64,000 bases of DNA from Cinclus cinclus (taxonomy: Eukaryota; Chordata; Aves; Passeriformes; Cinclidae). Shown piece after piece: positions 11,307 to 23,438 of the stretch. A program made the translations under genes and the position numbers. The stretch's first letter is position 1. Each line of letters begins with the position of its first letter. The stretch lies in the NCBI RefSeq assembly GCF_963662255.1, contig NW_026912191.1:2501-66500 (forward strand), given 5' to 3'. The notes beneath the pieces are model-generated. The model was not told where the DNA came from and made no database searches. It saw nothing but the letters and a program-made list of their open reading frames with translations.

Positions 11307-13261
11307 TTAGACTACAAAAATTCCATAAGGACGAGGATTTCTCCCAGACCAAAGCTGCCCCCTCCTCCAAACCTGGCTGCCATCAGAGGCCCAAACGCGC
11401 CCCACAAAATGACATCTGCATTGAGGGTTCTTGAGTTTGGCTTCTTGGGGAAAAGTGCCTCCTTTCAAAACCAACTTGCCTGTGTCCCGTCCCGGGCTTT
11501 TGCTACAAAAATTCCATAAGGACGAGGATTCCTCCCAGACCAAAGCTGCCCCCTCCTCCAAACCTGGCTGCCATCGGAGGCCCAAACGCGCCCTACAAAA
11601 TGACACCTGCCAAGTGGGCTCTTGAGTTTGGCTTCTTGGGGAAAAGTGCCTCCTTTCGGAGTCAACTTGCCTGCGGCCCATGCAGGGCTTTTGCCGACAA
11701 AAATTCCATAAGGACGAGGATTTCTCCCAGACCAAAGCTGCCCCCTCCGCCAAACCTGGCTGCCATCGGAGGCCCAAACGCGCCCTACAAAATGACACCT
11801 GCCAAGTGGGCTCTTGAGTTTGGCTACTTGGGGGAAAGTGCCTCCTTTCAAAGCCAACTTGCCTGCGGCCCGTCCTGGGCTTGTGCCTACAAAAATTCCA
11901 TAAGGACGAGGATTTCTCCCAGACCAAAGCTGCCCCCTCCTCCAAACCTGGCTGCCATCGGAGGCCCAAACGCGCCCTACAAAATGACATCTGCCAAGTG
12001 GGCTCTTGAGTTTGGGTTCTTGGGGAAAAGTGCTTCCTTTCGGAGCCAAAATGCCTAACTTGCCTGCGGCCCGTCCTGGGCTTTTGAGTACAAAAATTCC
12101 AGAAGGACGAGGATTTCTCCCAGACCAAAGCTGCCCCCTCCTCCAAACCTGGCTGCCATCAGAGGCCCAAACGCGCCCTACAAAAGGACATCTGCATTGT
12201 GGGTTCTTGAGTTTGGCTTCTTGGGGAAAAGTGCCTCCTTTCAAAGCCAACTTGCCTAACTTGCCTGCGGCCCGTCCTGGGCTTTTGAGTACAAAAATTC
12301 CATAAGGACGAGGATTTCTCCCAGACCAAAGCTGCCCCCTCCTCCAAACCTGGCTGCCATCGGAGGCCCAAACGCGCCCTACAAAATGACATCTGCCAAG
12401 TGGGCTCTTGAGTTTGGCTTCTTGGGGAAAAGTGCCTCCTTTCGGAGTCAACTCGCCGGCGGCCCATGCAGGGCTTTTGCCTACAAAAATTCCATAAGGA
12501 CGAGGATTTCTCCCAGACCAAAGCTGCCCCCTCCTCCAAACCTGGCTGCCATCGGAGGCCCAAACGCGCCCTACAAAATGACACCTGCCAAGTGGGCTCT
12601 TGAGTTTGGCTTCTTGGGGAAAAGTGCCTCCTTTCGGAGCCAACTTGCCTAACTAGCCTGCGGCCCGTGCTGGGCTTTTGCCTACAAAAATTCCAGAAGG
12701 ACGAGGATTTCTCCCAGACCAAAGCTGCCCCCTCCTCCAAACCTGGCTGCCATCGGAGGCCCAAACGCGCCCCACAAAATGACACCTGCATTGAGAGTTC
12801 TTGAGTTTGGCTTCCTGGGGAAAAGTGCCTCCTTTCGGAGTCAACTTGCCTGCGGCCCATGCAGGGCTTTTGCCTCCAAAAATTCCATAAGGACGAGGAT
12901 TTCTCCCAGACCAAAGCTGCCCCCTCCTCCAAACCTGGCTGCCATCGGAGGCCCAAACGTGCCCTACAAAATGACACCTGCCAAGTGGGCTCTTGAGTTT
13001 GGCTTCTTGGGTGGAAGTGCCTCGTTTCAAAGCCAACTTGCCTGCGGCCCGTCCTGGGCTTTTGCCTACAAAAATTCCATAAGGACGAGGATTTCTCCCA
13101 GACCAAAGCTGCCCCCTCCTCCAAACCTGGCTGCCATCGGAGGCCCAAACGCGCCCTATAAAATGACATCTGCCAAGTGGGCTCTTGAGTTTGGCTTCTT
13201 GCGGAAAAGTGCCTCCGTTCAAAGCCAACTTGCCTAACTAGCCTGCGGCCCGTGCTGGGCT
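11307..13261 (+). repeat. HOR cassette, 10-mer (1955 bp), twin of 7598-9552
   Basis: Same ten monomers as 7598-9552 at +3709 bp, including GGCTACTTGGGGG (11822) and ACTCGCCGGCGG (12451). I noticed no difference between the two by eye. The shared block extends beyond both ends of the cassette, so the duplication did not break at the marker. Confidence 0.88.
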
Positions 13262-15618
13262 TTAGACTACAAAAATTCCATAAGGACGAGGATTTCTCCC
13301 AGACCAAAGCTGCCCCCTCCTCCAAACCTGGCTGCCATCAGAGGCCCAAACGCGCCCCACAAAATGACATCTGCATTGAGGGTTCTTGAGTTTGGCTTCT
13401 TGGGGAAAAGTGCCTCCTTTCGGAGCCAACTTGCCTAACTTGCCTGCGGCCCGTCCTGGGCTTTTGCCTCCAAAAATTCCAGAAGGACGAGGATTTCTCC
13501 CAGGCCAAAGCTGCCCCCTCCTCCAAACCTGGCTGCCATCGGAGGCCCAAACGCGCCCTAGAAAATGACACCTGCCAAGTGGGCTCTTGAGTTTGGCTTC
13601 TTGGGGAAAAGTGACTCCTTTCAAAACCAACATGCCTGTGTCCCGTCCCGGGCTTTTGCTACAAAAATTCCATAAGGACGAGGATTCCTCCCAGACCAAA
13701 GCTGCCCCCTCCTCCAAACTTGGCTGCCATCGGAGGCCCAAACGCGCCCTACAAAATGACATCTGCCAAGTGGGCTCTTGAGTTTGGCTTCCTGGGGAAA
13801 AGTGCCTCCTTTCGGAGTCAACTTGCCTGCGGCCCATGCAGGGCTTTTGCCTACAAAAATTCCATAAGGACGAGGATTTCTCCCAGACCAAAGCTGCCCC
13901 CTCCTCCAAACCTGGCTGCCATCGGAGGCCCAAACGCGCCCTACAAAATGACACCTGCCAAGTGGGCTCTTGAGTTTGGCTTCTTGGGGGAAAGTGCCTC
14001 CTTTCAAAGCCAACTTGCCTGCGGCCCGTCCTGGGCTTTTGCCTACAAAAATTCCATAAGGACGAGGATTTCTCCCAGAACAAAGCTGCCCCCTCCTCCA
14101 AACCTGGCTGCCATCGGAGGCCCAAACGCGCCCTACAAAATGACATCTGCCAAGTGGGCTCTTGAGTTTGGCTTCTTGCGGAAAAGTGCTTCCTTTCGGA
14201 GCCAAAATGCCTAACTTGCCTGCGGCCCGTCCTGGGCTTTTGCCTCCAAAAATTCCAGAAGGACGAGGATTTCTCCCAGGCCAAAGCTGCCCCCTCCTCC
14301 AAACCTGGCTGCCATCGGAGGCCCAAACGCGCCCTACAAAATGACACCTGCCAAGTGGGCTCTTGAGTTTGGCTTCTTGGGGAAAAGTGCCTCCTTTCGG
14401 AGCCAACTTGCCTAACTAGCCTGCGGCCCGTGCTGGGCTTTTGCCTACAAAAATTCCATAAGGACGAGGATTTCTCCCAGACCAAAGCTGCCCCCTCCTC
14501 CAAACCTGGCTGCCATCGGAGGCCCAAACGCGCCCTACAAAATGACATCTGCCAAGTGGGTTCTTGAGTTTCGCTTCTTGGGGAAAAGTGCCTCATTTCA
14601 TAGCCAACTTGCCTAACTTGCCTGCGGACAGTCGTGGGCTTTTGCCAACAAAAATTCCATAAGGACGAGGATTTCTCCCAGACCAAAGCTGCCCCCTCCT
14701 CCAAACCTGGCTGCCATCGGAGGCCCAAACGCGCCCTACAAAATGACACCTCCCAAGTGGGCTCTTGAGTTTGGCTTCTTGGGGAAAAGTGCCTCCTTTC
14801 GGAGTCAACTTGCCTGCGGCCCGTCCTGGTCTTTTGCCTACAAAAATTCCATAAGGACGAGGATTTCTCCCAGGCCAAAGCTGCCCCCTCCTCCAAACCT
14901 GGCTGCCATCGGAGGCCCAAACGCGCCCCACAAAATGACATCTGCCAAGTGTGCTCTTGAGTTTGGCTTCTTGGGGAAAAGTGCCTCCTTTCGGAGCCAA
15001 CTTGCCTAACTTGCCTGCGGCCCGTCCTGGGCTTTTGCCTCCAAAAATTCCAGAAGGACGAGGATTTCTCCCAGACCAAAGCTGCCCCCTCCTCCAAACC
15101 TGGCTGCCATCGGAGGCCCAAACGCGCCCCACAAAATGACACCTGCATTGAGAGTTCTTGAGTTTGGCTTCCTGGGGAAAAGTGCCTCCTTTCGGAGTCA
15201 ACTTGCCTGCGGCCCATGCAGGGCTTTTGCCTACAAAAATTCCATAAGGACGAGGATTTCTCCCAGACCAAAGCTGCCCCCTCCTCCAAACCTGGCTGCC
15301 ATCGGAGGCCCAAACGCGCCCTACAAAATGACATCTGCATTGAGGGCTCTTGAGTTTGGCTTCTTGGGTGGAAGTGCCTCCTTTCAAAGCCAACTTGCCT
15401 GCGGCCCGTCCTGGGCTTTTGCCTACAAAAATTCCATAAGGACGAGGATTTCTCCCAGACCAAAGCTGCCCCCTCCTCCAAACCTGGCTGCCATCGGAGG
15501 CCCAAACGCGCCCTACAAAATGACATCTGCCAAGTGGGCTCTTGAGTTTGGCTTCTTGCGGAAAAGTGCCTCCGTTCAAAGCCAACTTGCCTAACTAGCC
15601 TGCGGCCCGTGCTGGGCT
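13262..15618 (+). repeat. HOR cassette, 12-mer (2357 bp)
   Basis: This matches 1906-4262 monomer for monomer, with CCCTAGAAAATGACA at about 13557 and CGGACAGTCGTGGG at about 14624. It has a TTTCGCTTC and CTCATTTCATAGCC monomer (about 14570-14602), shared with 5572 and 19658. One monomer that is CATCAGAGG in the 1906 cassette is CATCGGAGG here (about 14907). The longest open minus-strand frame in the window lies mostly here because frames are undisturbed for 12 monomers. Confidence 0.88.
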
Positions 15619-17372
15619 TTAGACTACAAAAATTCCATAAGGACGAGGATTTCTCCCAGACCAAAGCTGCCCCCTCCTCCAAACCTGGCTGCCATCAGAG
15701 GCCCAAACGCGTCCCACAAAATGACATCTGCATTGAGGGTTCTTGAGTTTGGCTTCTTGGGGAAAAGTGCCTCCTTTCAAAACCAACTTGCCTGTGTCCC
15801 GTCCCGGGCTTTTGCTACAAAAATTCCATAAGGACGAGGATTCCTCCCAGACCAAAGCTGCCCCCTCCTCCAAACCTGGCTGCCATCGGAGGCCCAAACG
15901 CGCCCTACAAAATGACACCTGCCAAGTGGGCTCTTGAGTTTGGCTTCTTGGGTGGAAGTGCCTCGTTTCAAAGCCAACTTGCCTGCGGCCCGTCCTGGGC
16001 TTTTGCCTACAAAAATTCCATAAGGACGAGGATTTCTCCCAGACCAAAGCTGCCCCCTCCTCCAAACCTGGCTGCCATCGGAGGCCCAAACGCGCCCTAC
16101 AAAATGACATCTGCATTGAGGGCTCTTGAGTTTGGCTTCTTGGGTGGAAGTGCCTCCTTTCAAAGCCAACTTGCCTGCGGCCCGTCCTGGGCTTTTGCCT
16201 ACAAAAATTCCATAAGGATGAGGATTTCTCCCAGACCAAAGCTGCCCCCTCCTCCAAACCTGGCTGCCATCGGAGGCCCAAACGCGCCCTACAAAATGAC
16301 ATCTGCCAAGTGGGCTCTTGAGTTTGGCTTCTTGCGGAAAAGTGCCTCCGTTCAAAGCCAACTTGCCTAACTTGCCTGCGGACAGTCGTGGGCTTTTGCC
16401 AACAAAAATTCCATAAGGACGAGGATTTCTCCCAGACCAAAGCTGCCCCCTCCTCCAAACCTGGCTGCCATCGGAGGCCCAAACGCGCCCTACAAAATGA
16501 CACCTCCCAAGTGGGCTCTTGAGTTTGGCTTCTTGGGGAAAAGTGCCTCCTTTCGGAGTCAACTTGCCTGCGGCCCGTCCTGGTCTTTTGCCTACAAAGA
16601 TTCCATAAGGACGAGGATTTCTCCCAGACCAAAGCTGCCCCCTCCTCCAAACCTGGCTGCCATCAGAGGCCCAAACGCGCCCCACAAAATGACATCTGCC
16701 AAGTGTGCTCTTGAGTTTGGCTTCTTGGGGAAAAGTGCCTCCTTTCGGAGCCAACTTGCCTAACTTGCCTGCGGCCCGTCCTGGGCTTTTGCCTCCAAAA
16801 ATTCCAGAAGGACGAGGATTTCTCCCAGACCAAAGCTGCCCCCTCCTCCAAACCTGGCTGCCATCGGAGGCCCAAACGCGCCCCACAAAATGACACCTGC
16901 ATTGAGAGTTCTTGAGTTTGGCTTCCTGGGGAAAAGTGCCTCCTTTCGGAGTCAACTTGCCTGCGGCCCATGCAGGGCTTTTGCCTACAAAAATTCCATA
17001 AGGACGAGGATTTCTCCCAGACCAAAGCTGCCCCCTCCTCCAAACCTGGCTGCCATCGGAGGCCCAAACGCGCCCTACAAAATGACATCTGCATTGAGGG
17101 CTCTTGAGTTTGGCTTCTTGGGTGGAAGTGCCTCCTTTCAAAGCCAACTTGCCTGCGGCCCGTCCTGGGCTTTTGCCTACAAAAATTCCATAAGGACGAG
17201 GATTTCTCCCAGACCAAAGCTGCCCCCTCCTCCAAACCTGGCTGCCATCGGAGGCCCAAACGCGCCCTACAAAATGACATCTGCCAAGTGGGCTCTTGAG
17301 TTTGGCTTCTTGCGGAAAATTGCCTCCGTTCAAAGCCAACTTGCCTAACTAGCCTGCGGCCCGTGCTGGGCT
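15619..17372 (+). repeat. HOR cassette, 9-mer (1754 bp)
   Basis: Copy of 9553-11306 at +6066 bp with AAAGATTCC at 16596. CGCGTCCCAC at 15709-15718 is shared only with the next copy at 21685 (+6066), so the 15619 and 21685 copies are the closest pair of the three. Confidence 0.88.
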
Positions 17373-18349
17373 TTAGACTACAAAAATTCCATAAGGACGA
17401 GGATTTCTCCCAGACCAAAGCTGCCCCCTCCTCCAAACCTGGCTGCCATCAGAGGCCCAAACGCGCCCCACAAAATGACATCTGCATTGAGGGTTCTTGA
17501 GTTTGGCTTCTTGGGGAAAAGTGCCTCCTTTCAAAACCAACTTGCCTGTGTCCCGTCCCGGGCTTTTGCTACAAAAATTCCATAAGGACGAGGATTCCTC
17601 CCAGACCAAAGCTGCCCCCTCCTCCAAACCTGGCTGCCATCGGAGGCCCAAACGCGCCCTACAAAATGACACCTGCCAAGTGGGCTCTTGAGTTTGGCTT
17701 CTTGGGGAAAAGTGCCTCCTTTCGGAGCCAACTTGCCTAACTAGCCTGCGGCCCGTGCTGGGCTTTTGCCTACAAAAATTCCAGAAGGACGAGGATTTCT
17801 CCCAGACCAAAGCTGCCCCCTCCTCCAAACCTGGCTGCCATCGGAGGCCCAAACGCGCCCCACAAAATGACACCTGCATTGAGAGTTCTTGAGTTTGGCT
17901 TCCTGGGGAAAAGTGCCTCCTTTCGGAGTCAACTTGCCTGCGGCCCATGCAGGGCTTTTGCCTCCAAAAATTCCATAAGGACGAGGATTTCTCCCAGACC
18001 AAAGCTGCCCCCTCCTCCAAACCTGGCTGCCATCGGAGGCCCAAACGTGCCCTACAAAATGACACCTGCCAAGTGGGCTCTTGAGTTTGGCTTCTTGGGT
18101 GGAAGTGCCTCGTTTCAAAGCCAACTTGCCTGCGGCCCGTCCTGGGCTTTTGCCTACAAAAATTCCATAAGGACGAGGATTTCTCCCAGACCAAAGCTGC
18201 CCCCTCCTCCAAACCTGGCTGCCATCGGAGGCCCAAACGCGCCCTATAAAATGACATCTGCCAAGTGGGCTCTTGAGTTTGGCTTCTTGCGGAAAAGTGC
18301 CTCCGTTCAAAGCCAACTTGCCTAACTAGCCTGCGGCCCGTGCTGGGCT
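17373..18349 (+). repeat. HOR cassette, 5-mer (977 bp), deletion form of the 10-mer
   Basis: The first about 360 bp match the start of the 10-mer at 11307, and the rest match that 10-mer's last about 620 bp (offset 5088). Five monomers, 978 bp, are missing between them. The joint falls inside a monomer around 17690-17740, in sequence common to both sides, as expected of in-register unequal exchange. Confidence 0.85.
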
Positions 18350-21300
18350 TTAGACTACAAAAATTCCATAAGGACGAGGATTTCTCCCAGACCAAAGCTG
18401 CCCCCTCCTCCAAACCTGGCTGCCATCAGAGGCCCAAACGCGCCCCACAAAATGACATCTGCATTGAGGGTTCTTGAGTTTGGCTTCTTGGGGAAAAGTG
18501 CCTCCTTTCGGAGCCAACTTGCCTAACTTGCCTGCGGCCCGTCCTGGGCTTTTGCCTCCAAAAATTCCAGAAGGACGAGGATTTCTCCCAGGCCAAAGCT
18601 GCCCCCTCCTCCAAACCTGGCTGCCATCGGAGGCCCAAACGCGCCCTAGAAAATGACACCTGCCAAGTGGGCTCTTGAGTTTGGCTTCTTGGGGAAAAGT
18701 GACTCCTTTCAAAACCAACATGCCTGTGTCCCGTCCCGGGCTTTTGCTACAAAAATTCCATAAGGACGAGGATTCCTCCCAGACCAAAGCTGCCCCCTCC
18801 TCCAAACTTGGCTGCCATCGGAGGCCCAAACGCGCCCTACAAAATGACATCTGCCAAGTGGGCTCTTGAGTTTGGCTTCCTGGGGAAAAGTGCCTCCTTT
18901 CGGAGTCAACTTGCCTGCGGCCCATGCAGGGCTTTTGCCTACAAAAATTCCATAAGGACGAGGATTTCTCCCAGACCAAAGCTGCCCCCTCCTCCAAACC
19001 TGGCTGCCATCGGAGGCCCAAACGCGCCCTACAAAATGACACCTGCCAAGTGGGCTCTTGAGTTTGGCTTCTTGGGGGAAAGTGCCTCCTTTCAAAGCCA
19101 ACTTGCCTGCGGCCCGTCCTGGGCTTTTGCCTACAAAAATTCCATAAGGACGAGGATTTCTCCCAGAACAAAGCTGCCCCCTCCTCCAAACCTGGCTGCC
19201 ATCGGAGGCCCAAACGCGCCCTACAAAATGACATCTGCCAAGTGGGCTCTTGAGTTTGGCTTCTTGCGGAAAAGTGCTTCCTTTCGGAGCCAAAATGCCT
19301 AACTTGCCTGCGGCCCGTCCTGGGCTTTTGCCTCCAAAAATTCCAGAAGGACGAGGATTTCTCCCAGGCCAAAGCTGCCCCCTCCTCCAAACCTGGCTGC
19401 CATCGGAGGCCCAAACGCGCCCTACAAAATGACACCTGCCAAGTGGGCTCTTGAGTTTGGCTTCTTGGGGAAAAGTGCCTCCTTTCGGAGCCAACTTGCC
19501 TAACTAGCCTGCGGCCCGTCCTGGGCTTTTGAGTACAAAAATTCCATAAGGACGAGGATTTCTCCCAGACCAAAGCTGCCCCCTCCTCCAAACCTGGCTG
19601 CCATCGGAGGCCCAAACGCGCCCTACAAAATGACATCTGCCAAGTGGGTTCTTGAGTTTCGCTTCTTGGGGAAAAGTGCCTCATTTCATAGCCAACTTGC
19701 CTAACTTGCCTGCGGACAGTCGTGGGCTTTTGCCAACAAAAATTCCATAAGGACGAGGATTTCTCCCAGACCAAAGCTGCCCCCTCCTCCAAACCTGGCT
19801 GCCATCGGAGGCCCAAACGCGCCCTACAAAATGACACCTCCCAAGTGGGCTCTTGAGTTTGGCTTCTTGGGGAAAAGTGCCTCCTTTCGGAGTCAACTTG
19901 CCTGCGGCCCGTCCTGGTCTTTTGCCTACAAAAATTCCATAAGGACGAGGATTTCTCCCAGGCCAAAGCTGCCCCCTCCTCCAAACCTGGCTGCCATCAG
20001 AGGCCCAAACGCGCCCCACAAAATGACATCTGCCAAGTGTGCTCTTGAGTTTGGCTTCTTGGGGAAAAGTGCCTCCTTTCGGAGCCAACTTGCCTAACTT
20101 GCCTGCGGCCCGTCCTGGGCTTTTGCCTCCAAAAATTCCAGAAGGACGAGGATTTCTCCCAGACCAAAGCTGCCCCCTCCTCCAAACCTGGCTGCCATCG
20201 GAGGCCCAAACGCGCCCCACAAAATGACACCTGCATTGAGAGTTCTTGAGTTTGGCTTCCTGGGGAAAAGTGCCTCCTTTCGGAGTCAACTTGCCTGCGG
20301 CCCATGCAGGGCTTTTGCCTACAAAAATTCCATAAGGACGAGGATTTCTCCCAGACCAAAGCTGCCCCCTCCTCCAAACCTGGCTGCCATCGGAGGCCCA
20401 AACGCGCCCTACAAAATGACATCTGCATTGAGGGCTCTTGAGTTTGGCTTCTTGGGTGGAAGTGCCTCCTTTCAAAGCCAACTTGCCTGCGGCCCGTCCT
20501 GGGCTTTTGCCTACAAAAATTCCATAAGGATGAGGATTTCTCCCAGACCAAAGCTGCCCCCTCCTCCAAACCTGGCTGCCATCGGAGGCCCAAACGCGCC
20601 CTACAAAATGACATCTGCCAAGTGGGCTCTTGAGTTTGGCTTCTTGCGGAAAAGTGCCTCCGTTCAAAGCCAACTTGCCTAACTTGCCTGCGGACAGTCG
20701 TGGGCTTTTGCCAACAAAAATTCCATAAGGACGAGGATTTCTCCCAGACCAAAGCTGCCCCCTCCTCCAAACCTGGCTGCCATCGGAGGCCCAAACGCGC
20801 CCTACAAAATGACACCTCCCAAGTGGGCTCTTGAGTTTGGCTTCTTGGGGAAAAGTGCCTCCTTTCGGAGTCAACTTGCCTGCGGCCCGTCCTGGTCTTT
20901 TGCCTACAAAAATTCCATAAGGACGAGGATTTCTCCCAGACCAAAGCTGCCCCCTCCTCCAAACCTGGCTGCCATCAGAGGCCCAAACGCGCCCCACAAA
21001 ATGACATCTGCCAAGTGTGCTCTTGAGTTTGGCTTCTTGGGGAAAAGTGCCTCCTTTCGGAGCCAACTTGCCTAACTTGCCTGCGGCCCGTCCTGGGCTT
21101 TTGCCTCCAAAAATTCCAGAAGGACGAGGATTTCTCCCAGACCAAAGCTGCCCCCTCCTCCAAACCTGGCTGCCATCGGAGGCCCAAACGCGCCCCACAA
21201 AATGACACCTGCATTGAGAGTTCTTGAGTTTGGCTTCCTGGGGAAAAGTGCCTCCTTTCGGAGTCAACTTGCCTGCGGCCCATGCAGGGCTTTTGCCTAC

Positions 21301-21684
21301 AAAAATTCCATAAGGATGAGGATTTCTCCCAGACCAAAGCTGCCCCCTCCTCCAAACCTGGCTGCCATCGGAGGCCCAAACGCGCCCTACAAAATGACAT
21401 CTGCATTGAGGGCTCTTGAGTTTGGCTTCTTGGGTGGAAGTGCCTCCTTTCAAAGCCAACTTGCCTGCGGCCCGTCCTGGGCTTTTGCCTACAAAAATTC
21501 CATAAGGACGAGGATTTCTCCCAGACCAAAGCTGCCCCCTCCTCCAAACCTGGCTGCCATCGGAGGCCCAAACGCGCCCTACAAAATGACATCTGCCAAG
21601 TGGGCTCTTGAGTTTGGCTTCTTGCGGAAAAGTGCCTCCGTTCAAAGCCAACTTGCCTAACTAGCCTGCGGCCCGTGCTGGGCT
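18350..21684 (+). repeat. HOR cassette, 17-mer (3335 bp)
   Basis: Same structure as 4263-7597, with a 978 bp internal repeat (CACCTCCCAAG monomers at about 19834 and 20812). Unlike that copy its last monomer keeps AAAAGTGCC rather than AAAATTGCC, and its fourth marker-to-marker section begins with TTTTGAGTAC (about 19530). One ATGAGG CpG decay is at 20529 and another at 21314. Confidence 0.88.
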
Positions 21685-23438
21685 TTAGACTACAAAAATT
21701 CCATAAGGACGAGGATTTCTCCCAGACCAAAGCTGCCCCCTCCTCCAAACCTGGCTGCCATCAGAGGCCCAAACGCGTCCCACAAAATGACATCTGCATT
21801 GAGGGTTCTTGAGTTTGGCTTCTTGGGGAAAAGTGCCTCCTTTCAAAACCAACTTGCCTGTGTCCCGTCCCGGGCTTTTGCTACAAAAATTCCATAAGGA
21901 CGAGGATTCCTCCCAGACCAAAGCTGCCCCCTCCTCCAAACCTGGCTGCCATCGGAGGCCCAAACGCGCCCTACAAAATGACACCTGCCAAGTGGGCTCT
22001 TGAGTTTGGCTTCTTGGGTGGAAGTGCCTCGTTTCAAAGCCAACTTGCCTGCGGCCCGTCCTGGGCTTTTGCCTACAAAAATTCCATAAGGACGAGGATT
22101 TCTCCCAGACCAAAGCTGCCCCCTCCTCCAAACCTGGCTGCCATCGGAGGCCCAAACGCGCCCTACAAAATGACATCTGCATTGAGGGCTCTTGAGTTTG
22201 GCTTCTTGGGTGGAAGTGCCTCCTTTCAAAGCCAACTTGCCTGCGGCCCGTCCTGGGCTTTTGCCTACAAAAATTCCATAAGGATGAGGATTTCTCCCAG
22301 ACCAAAGCTGCCCCCTCCTCCAAACCTGGCTGCCATCGGAGGCCCAAACGCGCCCTACAAAATGACATCTGCCAAGTGGGCTCTTGAGTTTGGCTTCTTG
22401 CGGAAAAGTGCCTCCGTTCAAAGCCAACTTGCCTAACTTGCCTGCGGACAGTCGTGGGCTTTTGCCAACAAAAATTCCATAAGGACGAGGATTTCTCCCA
22501 GACCAAAGCTGCCCCCTCCTCCAAACCTGGCTGCCATCGGAGGCCCAAACGCGCCCTACAAAATGACACCTCCCAAGTGGGCTCTTGAGTTTGGCTTCTT
22601 GGGGAAAAGTGCCTCCTTTCGGAGTCAACTTGCCTGCGGCCCGTCCTGGTCTTTTGCCTACAAAGATTCCATAAGGACGAGGATTTCTCCCAGACCAAAG
22701 CTGCCCCCTCCTCCAAACCTGGCTGCCATCAGAGGCCCAAACGCGCCCCACAAAATGACATCTGCCAAGTGTGCTCTTGAGTTTGGCTTCTTGGGGAAAA
22801 GTGCCTCCTTTCGGAGCCAACTTGCCTAACTTGCCTGCGGCCCGTCCTGGGCTTTTGCCTCCAAAAATTCCAGAAGGACGAGGATTTCTCCCAGACCAAA
22901 GCTGCCCCCTCCTCCAAACCTGGCTGCCATCGGAGGCCCAAACGCGCCCCACAAAATGACACCTGCATTGAGAGTTCTTGAGTTTGGCTTCCTGGGGAAA
23001 AGTGCCTCCTTTCGGAGTCAACTTGCCTGCGGCCCATGCAGGGCTTTTGCCTACAAAAATTCCATAAGGACGAGGATTTCTCCCAGACCAAAGCTGCCCC
23101 CTCCTCCAAACCTGGCTGCCATCGGAGGCCCAAACGCGCCCTACAAAATGACATCTGCATTGAGGGCTCTTGAGTTTGGCTTCTTGGGTGGAAGTGCCTC
23201 CTTTCAAAGCCAACTTGCCTGCGGCCCGTCCTGGGCTTTTGCCTACAAAAATTCCATAAGGACGAGGATTTCTCCCAGACCAAAGCTGCCCCCTCCTCCA
23301 AACCTGGCTGCCATCGGAGGCCCAAACGCGCCCTACAAAATGACATCTGCCAAGTGGGCTCTTGAGTTTGGCTTCTTGCGGAAAATTGCCTCCGTTCAAA
23401 GCCAACTTGCCTAACTAGCCTGCGGCCCGTGCTGGGCT
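21685..23438 (+). repeat. HOR cassette, 9-mer (1754 bp), last of three
   Basis: Third copy of the 9-mer, sharing CGCGTCCCAC (21775-21784) and AAAGATTCC (22662) with 15619-17372. It ends with the AAAATTGCCTCC monomer (about 23380) and borders the 15-mer series of domain 3. Confidence 0.87.

Larger units (their letters stand above)
6240..13400 (+). repeat. 3709 bp tandem duplication (19 monomers)
   Basis: About 6240-9690 matches about 9950-13400 at an offset of 3709 bp, including the rare GGCTACTTGG, AAAATTGCC and TTTTGCCGAC monomers. Breakpoints fall inside cassettes: to the left the copies diverge before about 6240, and to the right cassettes 9553 and 13262 differ after about 130 bp. AAAGATTCC (10530) is AAAAATTCC in the left copy. 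Confidence 0.85.
9553..21684 (+). repeat. Two 6066 bp (31-monomer) blocks with different internal layout
   Basis: 9553-15618 is built as 9+10+12 monomers and 15619-21684 as 9+5+17 monomers. Both sum to 31 monomers and 6066 bp. The 9-mers match at +6066. Relative to block one, block two lost 978 bp from the second cassette and gained a 978 bp duplication in the third, so outer spacing is unchanged. A third 9-mer starts at 21685. Confidence 0.8.
1906..23438 (+). repeat. Domain 2: homogenised HOR domain (5-, 9-, 10-, 12-, 17-mer cassettes)
   Basis: Marker spacing reads 2357, 3335, 1955, 1754, 1955, 2357, 1754, 977, 3335 and 1754 bp. Same-length cassettes agree almost base for base, including rare variants, so recent block duplication rather than slow drift made this domain. 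The recurring offsets between copies are 2357, 3709, 6066 and 14087 bp. The left part of the domain (1906-7597) holds a 12-mer and its 17-mer derivative. Confidence 0.9.

Noticed and set aside
13262..15682. 806-codon open frame on the minus strand, taken as a repeat protein gene
   Set aside because: It is made only of satellite monomers; two minus frames and one plus frame are open at the same time; it ends at satellite lineage variants, and similar frames occur in every cassette.
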